From contig KZ836116.1 of the NCBI GenBank assembly GCA_003265685.1, positions 1 to 60,396 on the forward strand: a stretch of 60,396 nt of DNA, given 5' to 3'. A program made the translations under genes and the position numbers. Positions 8,990 through 18,096 of the stretch are shown piece by piece; the stretch's first letter is position 1, and the number at the start of each line of letters is the position of its first letter. Source of the stretch: Piscinibacter caeni. Its GTDB lineage: Bacteria > Pseudomonadota > Gammaproteobacteria > Burkholderiales > Burkholderiaceae_C. The notes under the pieces are model-generated. The model was not told the origin of the DNA. It worked only from the letters and a program-made list of their open reading frames with translations, and made no database searches.

Positions 8990-11776
8990 TCAGGGTCGGA
9001 ACGCGTGCAGCGTGTGGTGTCCGTGGCTGAGTTGCCCCGGGTCGCCGGTGCGCCAGCCGGCCGGCAGCTCGACCTGCGCGGTCACGCCCACCGGTACCTC
9101 CACCGCGAGGCGCGCGCCGCCGGGCGTGCGCTCCCACGTGACGGCGAGGCGGCCGTACGGCGTGTCGACGTGCGCGGCGCAGGAGCTCAGCGGGCCTTCG
9201 AGGTCGGGCGCGATGCGGGTCGTGCGGTAGCCCGGCGCGGTGAGTTCGATGCCGGCCTGGCGCCGCATCACCCAGTCGACCACGCAGCCGAACGCATAGT
9301 GGTTCAGCGAGACCGGCTCGACCGTGCCGTCCTCGCGTACCGCGTGCCACGCTTCCCACACGGTGGTGGCGCCCATCGCGACCTCGTAGAGCCACGAAGG
9401 CGCGGTGTCCTGCATCAGCAGCCGGCGGGCGAGTTCGCGTTCGCCGTGGTCCCACAGCACGTCCAGCAGGTAGGGCACCGACAGGAAGCCGGTGTCGAGG
9501 TGGTCGCCGGCGCGGTGCACCAGCTCGACGAGGCGCGCCACCAGCCGCGGCCGCAGTGCCTCGGGCGCGAGCCCGAAGGCCAGCGCGAGCACGTACATGC
9601 CCTGCAGGTCGGGGCTCAGCGCGCCGTCCTCGCCGAGGTACTCGGCGGCGAAGGCGGCGCGCACCGCGGCCAGGCGCGCCTGCAGTCGGGCCGCTTCTTC
9701 GACGTGGCCGAGTTCCGCCTCGACACGCGCGAGCAGCTCGAGCGAGCAGACCTGGAACGCCGGGCCGACCAGCTCGGAGGTCCGAAGCGGCGCGCGCAGG
9801 ATCGCGTCGCCCGGGTGCTCGTCGAAGCCTTCCATCGTCGACGGCGCGAGCCAGTCGCCGAAGTGCAGCCCGCCGTTCCACAGCAGCGCGTGGCGCGCCG
9901 CCCGTTCGGGCGACAGCGGCGTGCCGTCCAGCCGCGCCGGGTTGCGGCTCGCCGCCTGCGCGGTCTGGAACGCGACCCAGGCGCGCATCGCGTCGAGGTT
10001 GTCCTCGAGGAAGCGGCGGTCGCCGTAGTGGCGGTACAGCGCCCACGGCACGATCGTCACGGCGTCGGCCCAGCCGGCCGGCGTGCGGATCTGTCCGAAG
10101 ATCGTGCCGGCGCCGAAGTCCGCGCCCATCGCCGGCGGCTCGGGCAGGATCACCGAGACGCCGCCGTCGCGGCGGACCTGGTCGCGCCGCAGGTCGGCGA
10201 GCCAGCGTTCGAGGAAGGCCGGCACGTGCATCAGCGTCGCGGCGGCCTCCGCGAAGATCTGCATGTCGCCGGTGTAGCCGGCGCGTTCGCGCTGCGGGCA
10301 GTCGGTCGGCACCGCGAGGAAGTTGCCGCGCTGCGACCACACGATGTTGCGGAACAGCTGGTCGATGCGCGCATCGGAACTGCGCAGCCCGGCGGTCGTC
10401 TCGAGGTCGCTGGCGATCACGACGGCGCACAGGTCCTGCGCGGCCGGCGTGCCCGGCCAGCCGAGGATGCGCACGTAGCGGAAGCCGTGGAACGTGAACG
10501 CCGGCTCCCAGCTCTCGCCGGCCGGATCGCCGGCGAGCACGAACTCGTCGGCCTGGTCCTTCGCGAAGCCGAAGATGTTGTGGGCCGGGTTGCCGTCCGG
10601 CCCGAGCGCCTCGAAGTGCTCGAGCCGCACGACGCTGCCGCGCGGGCCGCGCACGTTCAGGCGGACGCGTCCTGCAATGACCTGGCCGAAGTCGGCCAGC
10701 ACGTCGCCGCCCGGCGTGGTCCAGACACGGCACGCCGGCAGCTCCATCACGCGGCGCACCGGTTCGCCGTGGAAGGGGTGCACCGGGCCGTCGAACGCGA
10801 CCGCGCGGCACGGGGTCCACGCGGCCGGGTCGGCGGGCGCGAAGCCCGGACGATCCCAGCCGGGCTCTTCGCGGCGGGCATCGCGTCGTTCGCCGATGAA
10901 CAGATCGCTCCAGTCGATCGGCCCGCGCGACGCCAGCACCTCGGTGGCCGTCGGCGTCAGCGTCTCGTGCCGCCCGTCGGCGTGCTCGATCTCGAGCTGC
11001 CAGCTCGCACGCAGCAGATCGCCGTACTGGGCGCTGCGGCCGAGAAAGGAAATGCGCCCGGCCCACCAGCCGTCCGCGAGTTCGACGCCGAGCACGTTGC
11101 TGCCGACCGCCAGCAGCGCCGTCACGTCGTGCGAGACGACCGGCATCGACAGCTCGTAGCTCTCGTAGCCCGGCGCGAGCAGTGCGTCGTCGACGGCCTG
11201 CCCGTTCAGCGACGCGCGGTGCACGCCCTGGCTGGTGATGCGCAGCACCGCGCGGCGCGGCGCGGCGGCCAATGCGAACGCGTGGCGCAGCCGGCGCGGC
11301 GGATGCAGGCGCTGCCCCATCGGCACGCCCTTCACCGCGGCGCAGGCACGCGCGACCGCCTCGGGGTGCGGGTTGGTCGGCCCTTCGGCGACGACGCGGG
11401 GCTGCTGCGGCTCGATCCAGTCGGCCGCCCAGCCGCGGTGCGCAATGCCGAAGCGCGCGGCCGCGGCCAGCGGTTCGTCCGCACCGGTGAGCCAGACCTC
11501 GAGGCGCCACGTGTAGTCCGCCCCGGGGCGGCCGGCGAAGCCCGGCACGCGGACCGCGATGCAGTCGGCGCCGGCGCACACGCCGGTGTCAGCGACGGCG
11601 CGTCCGGACGCGCCGTCGCTGACGACGATGCGGTACGCGCGCTGCGCGAGTCCCGCGTGGCCGGGTGCGTCGATGCGCCACGAGAAGCCGGGCGACACGC
11701 GCGTCAGCGCCAGCGGCGCCTCGAGGTGGTCGACCCGCAGGCGCGCCAGGCAAGGCACGGGTGGCGCCTCGCTCAT
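8990..11776 (-). CDS. Alpha-L-rhamnosidase, glycoside hydrolase family 78
   Basis: A 928-residue GH78 enzyme, the usual size. N-terminal beta-sandwich domains (with LNGQAVDDALLAPGYESY and NVLGVELADGWWAGR) lead into an (alpha/alpha)6 barrel. The barrel carries the GH78 acid motif TDCPQRERAGYTGDMQIF near residue 491 and the second catalytic segment GATTVWEAW near 807. A C-terminal beta-sandwich follows. It releases terminal alpha-L-rhamnose from plant glycosides. There is no signal peptide (MSEAPPVPCLARL), so the substrate must be brought into the cell intact. The ATG overlaps the TGA of the MFS gene (ATGA), implying coupled translation of transporter and glycosidase. Confidence 0.93.
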   Translation of the reverse strand: MSEAPPVPCLARLRVDHLEAPLALTRVSPGFSWRIDAPGHAGLAQRAYRIVVSDGASGRAVADTGVCAGADCIAVRVPGFAGRPGADYTWRLEVWLTGADEPLAAAARFGIAHRGWAADWIEPQQPRVVAEGPTNPHPEAVARACAAVKGVPMGQRLHPPRRLRHAFALAAAPRRAVLRITSQGVHRASLNGQAVDDALLAPGYESYELSMPVVSHDVTALLAVGSNVLGVELADGWWAGRISFLGRSAQYGDLLRASWQLEIEHADGRHETLTPTATEVLASRGPIDWSDLFIGERRDARREEPGWDRPGFAPADPAAWTPCRAVAFDGPVHPFHGEPVRRVMELPACRVWTTPGGDVLADFGQVIAGRVRLNVRGPRGSVVRLEHFEALGPDGNPAHNIFGFAKDQADEFVLAGDPAGESWEPAFTFHGFRYVRILGWPGTPAAQDLCAVVIASDLETTAGLRSSDARIDQLFRNIVWSQRGNFLAVPTDCPQRERAGYTGDMQIFAEAAATLMHVPAFLERWLADLRRDQVRRDGGVSVILPEPPAMGADFGAGTIFGQIRTPAGWADAVTIVPWALYRHYGDRRFLEDNLDAMRAWVAFQTAQAASRNPARLDGTPLSPERAARHALLWNGGLHFGDWLAPSTMEGFDEHPGDAILRAPLRTSELVGPAFQVCSLELLARVEAELGHVEEAARLQARLAAVRAAFAAEYLGEDGALSPDLQGMYVLALAFGLAPEALRPRLVARLVELVHRAGDHLDTGFLSVPYLLDVLWDHGERELARRLLMQDTAPSWLYEVAMGATTVWEAWHAVREDGTVEPVSLNHYAFGCVVDWVMRRQAGIELTAPGYRTTRIAPDLEGPLSSCAAHVDTPYGRLAVTWERTPGGARLAVEVPVGVTAQVELPAGWRTGDPGQLSHGHHTLHAFRP

Positions 11777-13092
11777 CCGGCCACCCCGTGACCTTGCAGC
11801 CGTGCCGGCGGCACCGGCGCCTCGGCCGGCGCGAGTTCGGCCTCGTGGTCGAACGCGGTGCCGGTGCGGCCCGAGAAGACGAGCCACGCGACGCCGAGCC
11901 CGATCGCCGTCAGCACCGCCAGCGCGAGGTAGAAGGGACGCGCGTAACCCAGCAGCAGCGCCGGCGTGACCACCGCGAGTGCCGCCGAGCACAGGCGCGC
12001 GATCGCGATGATGCTGCCCTGGGCCGACGCCCGCAGCATGGTCGGGAACGACTCCTGCGCCCACACCTTCAGGATCCCCTCGAACGCGAAGCTGCCGCCG
12101 ATGCCGGCGAGCGCCAGGCTCGTCGACAGCGTGGCGAGCGTGAACCCGAACACCACGGGCACGAGCACGGCGACGATCATGAAGAAGCCGCCGATCGCGA
12201 AGAAGGTCATGCGAAGGCGCGTGTCGACCACCCGCATGAACAGCACCGACAGCAGCGCGGCGAACGGCAGCACGGCCAGCGCGATGCGGTTGAACTCCTC
12301 GACCGACGAGCCGGCGAGGTTGACGGCGATGAAGGTGTTGAACTGCCCGCCGGTCGAGGCGGCGAGGTTGGTCAGCGTGTAGAAGGTCAGCAGCGCGAAG
12401 AAGGGCTTCGCGTACGGGCCGCGCACCAGTTCGCGCAGCCCGGTGTGCGCGGCGCGCAGCGTGCGGATCCCGGCGCGGCGCTCGTCGCGCGCGGCGAGCC
12501 ACGAGGGCGACTCCGGAATGCCCAGGCGGCCGATCAGCACCAGCAGCGCGACGACGCCCACCTGGCCGAACAGCAGCTGCCCGCCGAGCCGTCCCAGGCT
12601 GCCGGCCGTCGCGGCGATCGTCACCGACGAGAGGATGCCGACCAGCCACAGGATGTTCGACAGGATCAGCAACTTGCCGCGGTTGCGTTCCGACGCGGCC
12701 TCCGCGATGCTCGCCAGCGACACCGGCAGGTCCGCGCCGACGCCCAGTCCGATCAGCACGACGCCAGTGAGCAGCAGCGGGAACGTGGTGCCGAAGGTGT
12801 TGAGTGCCGAGCCGGCGACGATCAGCGCCATCGTGAGCAGGAACACCCGGCGGCGGCCGAAGCGATCGCCGGCGCGGCCGCCGGTGAACGCGCCGATCGA
12901 GATGCAGATGGTCAGCGCCGCCGACATGATGCCGATCTGGTCCGGCGTGATGCCCAGCGTCATCTGGTAGATCACCAGCGCGATGGCGTTCGCGATGATC
13001 GCCGCGGCGTCGATGTACGACGCCATGCCGGCGACGATGCCGACCCACCATTCGTTGGGCGCCTTGCGGGTCTGCGCGGGCGATTCAGCCAT
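11773..13092 (-). CDS. MFS transporter, sugar-porter type
   Basis: 439 residues with about twelve hydrophobic helices. The loop between helices 2 and 3 carries the MFS signature GDRFGRRR (about residue 76). The sequence belongs to the sugar/inositol porter side of the superfamily (PESPSWLAARDERRAG after helix 6 matches the PESPRWL pattern). It is inner-membrane and proton-driven by family analogy. Being coupled to the GH78 gene and next to the TonB-dependent receptor, it probably moves a rhamnose-containing glycoside from periplasm to cytoplasm; free rhamnose is an alternative. Its start lies inside the GH3 remnant frame. Confidence 0.9.
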   Translation of the reverse strand: MAESPAQTRKAPNEWWVGIVAGMASYIDAAAIIANAIALVIYQMTLGITPDQIGIMSAALTICISIGAFTGGRAGDRFGRRRVFLLTMALIVAGSALNTFGTTFPLLLTGVVLIGLGVGADLPVSLASIAEAASERNRGKLLILSNILWLVGILSSVTIAATAGSLGRLGGQLLFGQVGVVALLVLIGRLGIPESPSWLAARDERRAGIRTLRAAHTGLRELVRGPYAKPFFALLTFYTLTNLAASTGGQFNTFIAVNLAGSSVEEFNRIALAVLPFAALLSVLFMRVVDTRLRMTFFAIGGFFMIVAVLVPVVFGFTLATLSTSLALAGIGGSFAFEGILKVWAQESFPTMLRASAQGSIIAIARLCSAALAVVTPALLLGYARPFYLALAVLTAIGLGVAWLVFSGRTGTAFDHEAELAPAEAPVPPARLQGHGVAG

Positions 13093-13300
13093 GCCGTGCT
13101 CCGTTCATGTCGTGCAGGGTCCGCGCGCACGCGGACCGGAGTGTCGATCGGAATATGCGCCTCACGGCCGCCTGCTGCACCGCGTCGATCGCGCTGTACG
13201 CGTTGACGACGCAGGGCATGCGCGGTGCATCGAAGAGGTAGTGCGGATGGCCGAAGGGCAGGAGCAGGCAGGGCAACTCCGTGACCAACGAGTCGCTCAT
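13085..13300 (-). pseudogene. C-terminal remnant of a second GH3 glycosidase gene
   Basis: The minus-strand frame from 13300 encodes, at 13279-13151, a segment that aligns with the C-terminus of the GH3 protein at 15821-17584: 30 of 43 residues are identical, including FGHP and the run YLFDAPRMPCVVNAY. Beyond that the similarity stops and the frame reads on into the MFS start. The catalytic N-terminal domain is missing: only about 20 bases separate the fragment from the receptor gene. This looks like the stump of a duplicated GH3 gene left after a deletion. A functional 71-residue peptide is possible but unlikely. Confidence 0.75.
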
Positions 13301-13322
13301 CGTGGAGCCGCCGCGCCGCGCG

Positions 13323-15659
13323 TCAGAAGCGGTACTCGCCGGTGACGCCGACCGTGCGGAACGAGTTGTAGCCGAACTGCTGCAGGTACGAGGCCACGCC
13401 GCCCTGCGCCGCATCGAGCGCATCCGGGCTGATGCTCATCACGACGCGCTTGTCGGTGCAGTTGCGGCAGTACAGCGAGACGCGCCACGCTGCCGCCGCA
13501 TCGCTCAGCGCGACGTTGGCGCCGAGCAGCGTCTCCGATCCGACGGCCATGCCCCTGTCGCCGCCGATGCCGAAGTTGACGCCGGTGCGGTAGTACACGT
13601 TGAGCCCGTAGCTCGCCTTCATTGCGCTGCCGACGGCGTGCTGGTACTCGGCGCTGGCCGTCGCGGTGAACTTCGGCGAGTTCGGCAGGCGCTGGCCGGT
13701 GGCGCTGCAGGTGCCGTCCGGGTTCTGCGGCGGCTGCCCGGTGTAGCACTGCGCGTTCCCGAACTCCGTGAACTTCGCATCCAGCCAGACGCCCGAGGCG
13801 GTCAGCGTCCAGTGCTCGTCGGGGCGCGCCTGGACCTCCAGGTCCGCGCCGCGGCTGCGCGACTTGCCGGCGTTCTGCGTGATGAAGGCCTGCAGCGGCA
13901 CGTTGAAGGTCTGCGCCTGCAGGTCGGTGTACGCCTGGTTGAAGACACTCGCGTTGACCAGCAGCTTGCGGTTCAGCAGCGTGGACTTGATGCCCAGCTC
14001 GATCGCGTTGACCTTCTCCGGCCTGATCACCAGCAGCGGCAGCATCGCCGGTCCGTTGATCGAGGCGTTGAAGCCCGGTCCCTTGGCGCCGTGCGCGTAG
14101 GTGGCATAGGCCATCACGTCGCGCGCCAGGTCGTACTGTGTGCCCAGCTTGTAGGTGAAGTCGTTCGACGAGGCCGGTTGCGTGATGTCCAGGGTCGGCG
14201 AGATCAGCGGGGCGAGGCCGAACGGAGACGCATCCTGCGTCAGGTGGATCGAGTCGCGCTCGCGGGTGTAGCGCATGCCCAGCAGCAGCTGCCAGTCCTT
14301 CGTCACCTTGTACGTGCCCTGACCGAAGATGGCCGAGCTGTTGGACGTCAGGTCGTTGCCCGCGATGCCGCCGATGTTGTACAGGGTGTTCGGCACGACC
14401 GGGCCGGGCAGGCCGAGCTGGCCGTGCATGAACACGCCGCCCTGGGTGCGCGAGCGGAACAGGAACAGGCCGGCCTGGCCTTCGAAGTCGCCGTCGGACG
14501 GCGTCAGCAGGCGCAGTTCGTTGGAGGTCTGCGTGAAGTTGAAGTCCGTCTGGATCGTGCTGAGGAAGTCGCCCACGACGCCGTCGCCGTCCTGCACCGC
14601 GAACTCGTGGAAGGTGCGGTGCGAGAGGATGTTCGTCAGGCTCCAGCCGCCGCCGAGTTCGTAGTTGACTTCGGCCTGCAGCCCCTTGCTGCGGAAGTTG
14701 TAGTTGTTCGTGCCGTCCGCAGCGATGACCGTGTTGTCGGGCGACGCGACGACGCCCGACGGCGCCAGCAAGGCGGCCACCAGGCTGCCGGGGCCGAATT
14801 CGCGGCGCGTGCGGCCCATCGGCGTGCCGGCTGCGCCGCGGCGGTCGGTGTAGTCGCCGATCAGGTAGACGTTCAGGTCCGGCGTCAGGTTCCAGAGGTA
14901 CTTCAGCTTGACGCCCGACTGCTTCTCGCCCAGGTCGCTGCCGACCGCCGGCCCGACCTGCGTGACGAGTTCGCCCTGGCGGGTTCCGAACAGGTTGATG
15001 CGCAGCGCCGCTTCGGCCCCGACGGGGACGTTCAGCGTGCCCTGGGCGACGGTGCCGTTGGTCTTGGCGCCGCTGGTGCGGTGCTGCAGGTCGAGGCGCA
15101 CGCGGCCTTCCATCTCGCCCAGGCGCGGGCGCGTGGTGGTCACGTTGATCAGGCCCGCGGTCGCGTTCTTGCCGAACAGCATGCCCTGCGGGCCGTTGAG
15201 CACCTCGATGCGCTCGACGTCCGCGAACTGCATGTTGCCCATCTGCGGGCGCGACATGTTGACGCCGTCGATCGCGACCGCGACGGCGCCTTCGAGCAGG
15301 TTGTTGCCGGCCGTGTTCAGCGTGCCGATGCCGCGCAGCGAGTAGCTGTTGGAGTCGCCCACCTGCAGCGTCGGCGCGACCTGCGTCAGCGTGAGCGGGT
15401 CGGACACGCCGCGCGATTCGATCGTCGTCGGCGACAACACGGTCATCGAGATCGGCACGTCCTGGCCCTTCTGCAGGCGCTTCTGCGCCGTCACGGTCAC
15501 CGCCTCGATCTGCACGGTCGTCGGCTCCGCGGAGGCAGGCGCCGAGGCCGCCGCCGCGGGGGGCGCCGGATCGTTGCTCGCCTGCGCGAGCACGGTGGAA
15601 GGCAGGACCAGCAGCGCGGCCTGAACGGCCGCGGCGATCGGGGTGATGACGGGCTTCAT
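13323..15659 (-). CDS. TonB-dependent outer-membrane receptor
   Basis: A 778-residue receptor. A Sec signal peptide (about residues 1-26, ending VLAQA) is followed by an alanine/proline linker and a plug domain that opens with VTVTAQKR and contains YSLRGIGTLNT and VLNGPQGMLFGKNATAGLINV. A long beta-barrel ends in a terminal phenylalanine (VTGEYRF), the outer-membrane sorting signal. It is of the iron-complex/sucrose-type receptor group used for many substrates. Its position between GH3 and MFS/GH78 genes suggests it imports a rhamnosylated plant compound. The ATG at 15659 has AGGAGA upstream. A perfect palindromic operator lies about 85 bases before the start. Confidence 0.93.
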   Translation of the reverse strand: MKPVITPIAAAVQAALLVLPSTVLAQASNDPAPPAAAASAPASAEPTTVQIEAVTVTAQKRLQKGQDVPISMTVLSPTTIESRGVSDPLTLTQVAPTLQVGDSNSYSLRGIGTLNTAGNNLLEGAVAVAIDGVNMSRPQMGNMQFADVERIEVLNGPQGMLFGKNATAGLINVTTTRPRLGEMEGRVRLDLQHRTSGAKTNGTVAQGTLNVPVGAEAALRINLFGTRQGELVTQVGPAVGSDLGEKQSGVKLKYLWNLTPDLNVYLIGDYTDRRGAAGTPMGRTRREFGPGSLVAALLAPSGVVASPDNTVIAADGTNNYNFRSKGLQAEVNYELGGGWSLTNILSHRTFHEFAVQDGDGVVGDFLSTIQTDFNFTQTSNELRLLTPSDGDFEGQAGLFLFRSRTQGGVFMHGQLGLPGPVVPNTLYNIGGIAGNDLTSNSSAIFGQGTYKVTKDWQLLLGMRYTRERDSIHLTQDASPFGLAPLISPTLDITQPASSNDFTYKLGTQYDLARDVMAYATYAHGAKGPGFNASINGPAMLPLLVIRPEKVNAIELGIKSTLLNRKLLVNASVFNQAYTDLQAQTFNVPLQAFITQNAGKSRSRGADLEVQARPDEHWTLTASGVWLDAKFTEFGNAQCYTGQPPQNPDGTCSATGQRLPNSPKFTATASAEYQHAVGSAMKASYGLNVYYRTGVNFGIGGDRGMAVGSETLLGANVALSDAAAAWRVSLYCRNCTDKRVVMSISPDALDAAQGGVASYLQQFGYNSFRTVGVTGEYRF

Positions 15660-15743
15660 GTGGGTTCGTCTCCTGCGGATGTCGATGGGTCGCCGATCCG
15701 GTCCTCGGGGCGCCACGCGGGCGCCCGGTTCCTCCGAATGTCA

Positions 15744-15755
15744 GATAACGTTATC
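15744..15755. promoter_or_regulatory. LacI-type palindromic operator before the TonB-dependent receptor gene
   Basis: A perfect 12-bp palindrome, GATAACGTTATC, with a central CG as in LacI/GalR operators. It lies 85 bases before the receptor start and beyond the end of the GH3 gene. The same 12-mer with the same CA to its left and A to its right recurs at 17571. The likely binder is the LacI protein at 6499-7548. Confidence 0.75.
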
Positions 15756-15820
15756 AGGCGATGCATTCCGTCGGTATGCGGGCTTTCCCTTTGAGGTCTC
15801 CCGGCGGCCCCGCTGCGGCG

Positions 15821-17584
15821 TCAGAAGTGCGCGTCCGGCAGTCCGCAGAAGGCGTCGACCGGGCTCGTCGTCCCGGGCTCGAACTCCCCGACCAGCGCCG
15901 CGACGAGCGCCCGCTGCACGGGCTCGACGGCGGTGTAGGCGTTCACCACGCACGGCATGCGCGGCGCATCGAACAGGTAGTACGGGTGGCCGAACGAGAC
16001 CAGCAGGCACGGCAGCTCGTGCCAGTGGCGGCGCATCGCGCCCTCGGCCGAGCCGGCGACGCGGCGCCAGTCGAGGTAGATGTTGGACTGCGTGAACAGC
16101 GACTCCTGGGCCAGCACGTACAGCACCAGGTCGGTGTCTGCCGGCGTCGGCGGCGCCTCGGGGGCGTAGCGCCGCACGTCGAAGCCGCGCTGCCGCAGCA
16201 AGGCCCCGATCTCGAGCGCCGGCGGCGCGGCCTGGTTGACGAAGCCGGCACGCTCGTCGTCGGTCACGAGCACGATGCGGCGGTGCCTCGCCACCTGCAG
16301 TGGCAGCAGCCGGTCGACGTCCTTGACGAGCGTGATCGACGCGCGCGCCGCGCGCTCGGACGTCTCGACGTGGGCGGCACAGCGAACGACGGCGCGCGTG
16401 TGCTCGAGCGGCGGAACCCGCTCGTCGACGGTCTGGCGGTGCAGCCCGAGCGCGGCCTTCAGCGCCAGCACGCGGGTCACGGCCGCGTCGACCCGCTGCA
16501 GCGGCAGCCGGCCGTCGTCGATCGCGCGCTGCAGGCGCGCCAGGTCGGCCGCGAGCTCGAACGAGAACAGGATCATGTCGCAGCCGTTGGCGACGATCTC
16601 GGGCAAGGTGCGGTCGCGCGGGCCCCAGCTGCCCAGGCCGGCCATCATCGTGGCGTCCGACACCACGAGGCCGTTGAAGCCGAGTTCGCCGCGCAGCAGG
16701 CCCTCGTTGAGCTCCGACGAGATCGACGCCGGCCGGAAGCGCTCCAGACCCTGCGCGCCGAGCCGTTCGGCCCAGGCCGGCAGCGCGATGTGGGCCGACA
16801 TCACCGACATCGCGCCGCCGGCGATCAGTTCGCGGTACAGCGTGCCGAAGCCCGACTCCCAGGCCGCCACGTCGAGCGGATTGATCGTCGTGAGGAGGTG
16901 CTGATCGCGGTCGTCGTAGCCTTCGCCGGGCCAGTGCTTGAGCGTCGAGGCGACGCCTTCGCGCTGCAGCGCGGCGACGTGCGCGCGCGCCAGGCGCAGG
17001 ATGCGCCCGGGATCGCTGCCGAACGAACGCGTCGCGACGATCGCACTGCGGTGGCGCGCATTGATGTCCAGCACCGGTCCGAAGGCCCAGTTGAAGCCGA
17101 GCGCGCGACCCTCGCGCGCGATCAGTCCGGCGACCTCGCCGGCCAGCGCGACCGAATCCGCGGCCGCGATGCCGAGCTGGTTCGGCACCGGCGTCGCGCA
17201 CGGCATGCCGATGCCGCCGCCTTCAAGGTCGCCGGCGATCAGCAGCGGCACGCGGGCCGACACCACCAGCTGGCGGGTGGCACGCCATGCGGCCTCCAGA
17301 TCGGCGCCGACGAAACGGGTCACGCCGCCGAGCCGTTCGTCGGCGAGCGCTTGCACGGCGGCGGGATCGTCGCTCAGCGAGGCTTCGCAGAACAGCTGGC
17401 GCAGCTTCGCGTCCGGGCTCAGGCCCGCGAGGGTGGCGCGCACCCAGGCGATGTCGCCGGCACTCAGGTGGAAGGGCGCGGCGGCGAGGTCCGCGTCGTC
17501 GACGCTTCGCCCGCTGACGCGACGGGTCGACGCCGCGGGCCCGGACGGTCCGCCGGGCTCGGTGACTGCAGATAACGTTATCAT
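15821..17584 (-). CDS. Glycoside hydrolase family 3 protein (NagZ-like catalytic domain plus GH3 C-terminal domain)
   Basis: 587 residues from the ATG at 17584. The N-terminal barrel shows LKHWPGEGYDDRDQH (the NagZ-type loop with a DxH pair) and the nucleophile segment GLVVSDATMM near residue 308. A C-terminal alpha/beta sandwich follows (LVTDDERAGF, then SFGHPYYLFDAPRM). GH3 enzymes are beta-glucosidases or beta-N-acetylhexosaminidases. Next to GH78, a beta-glucosidase acting on rhamnosyl-glucosides is plausible, but the NagZ-like loop leaves the specificity open. There is no signal peptide. An upstream ATG at 17623 is possible. With the start at 17584 the operator palindrome covers the first codons (ATG ATA ACG TTA TC). 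Confidence 0.87.
   Translation of the reverse strand: MITLSAVTEPGGPSGPAASTRRVSGRSVDDADLAAAPFHLSAGDIAWVRATLAGLSPDAKLRQLFCEASLSDDPAAVQALADERLGGVTRFVGADLEAAWRATRQLVVSARVPLLIAGDLEGGGIGMPCATPVPNQLGIAAADSVALAGEVAGLIAREGRALGFNWAFGPVLDINARHRSAIVATRSFGSDPGRILRLARAHVAALQREGVASTLKHWPGEGYDDRDQHLLTTINPLDVAAWESGFGTLYRELIAGGAMSVMSAHIALPAWAERLGAQGLERFRPASISSELNEGLLRGELGFNGLVVSDATMMAGLGSWGPRDRTLPEIVANGCDMILFSFELAADLARLQRAIDDGRLPLQRVDAAVTRVLALKAALGLHRQTVDERVPPLEHTRAVVRCAAHVETSERAARASITLVKDVDRLLPLQVARHRRIVLVTDDERAGFVNQAAPPALEIGALLRQRGFDVRRYAPEAPPTPADTDLVLYVLAQESLFTQSNIYLDWRRVAGSAEGAMRRHWHELPCLLVSFGHPYYLFDAPRMPCVVNAYTAVEPVQRALVAALVGEFEPGTTSPVDAFCGLPDAHF
17571..17582. promoter_or_regulatory. LacI-type palindromic operator over the GH3 start codon
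   Basis: Second exact copy of GATAACGTTATC, again preceded by CA and followed by A. It overlaps the first codons of the GH3 gene. A repressor bound here would block transcription start or early elongation of the first gene of the glycosidase cluster. Confidence 0.75.
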
Positions 17585-17678
17585 ACAGCGCGGAGTTTGC
17601 CGGCCCGGCCGCGCAGCGGCCATACACGCTAACCCGCATGGCCGGACCGGGCCGGCCGGGCGCTCGGCCGAGGCGCGC

Positions 17679-18074
17679 TCAGGCCGGCGAAGCGGCGCGG
17701 TCGACGAGCAGCGTGTCGCAGAACTGCTCGAAGCGGCGCACCTTGCCGCCTTCGACGTCCCAGACGTGCACGACGCGCGAGCGCATCGGCTTGCCGGTGG
17801 CGGCGTGGGTGGCCGAGTAGTCGCCGATGCCGACGACCGTGGCGCCGCCGTCGATGAGCCGCTCGAGCTTGAAGCTGAAGCCGGTCCACTCGCGGCCCAG
17901 CACCGCGAACACGTTCGCGATGATCGCGTCGCGGCCGATGTGGGTGCCGGCGCACGGGAAGCCGGCCATCTCGGTCCAGCGGACGTCGGGTGCGAGGTCG
18001 GCCATCATGCCGTCGATGTCGCGGCGGTCGGAGGCCGCGTAGTGGTCGGCCACGATCTGGTGCGCGGTACGCAT
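17679..18074 (-). CDS. NTF2/SnoaL-like domain protein
   Basis: A 131-residue cytoplasmic single-domain protein with the NTF2-like pattern (HYAASDRRDIDGMMADLAPD near the N-terminus, FAVLGREWTGFSFKLERL in the middle, HVWDVEGGKVRRFEQF near the end). Family members bind or isomerise small hydrophobic molecules, and the exact role cannot be read from sequence. It is the last gene of the run that begins with the GMC oxidoreductase, 22 bases after the MoaF-domain gene, and so should share its function and control. Confidence 0.8.
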   Translation of the reverse strand: MRTAHQIVADHYAASDRRDIDGMMADLAPDVRWTEMAGFPCAGTHIGRDAIIANVFAVLGREWTGFSFKLERLIDGGATVVGIGDYSATHAATGKPMRSRVVHVWDVEGGKVRRFEQFCDTLLVDRAASPA

Positions 18075-18096
18075 GGGAATGTCTCCGGTGGAAAGG

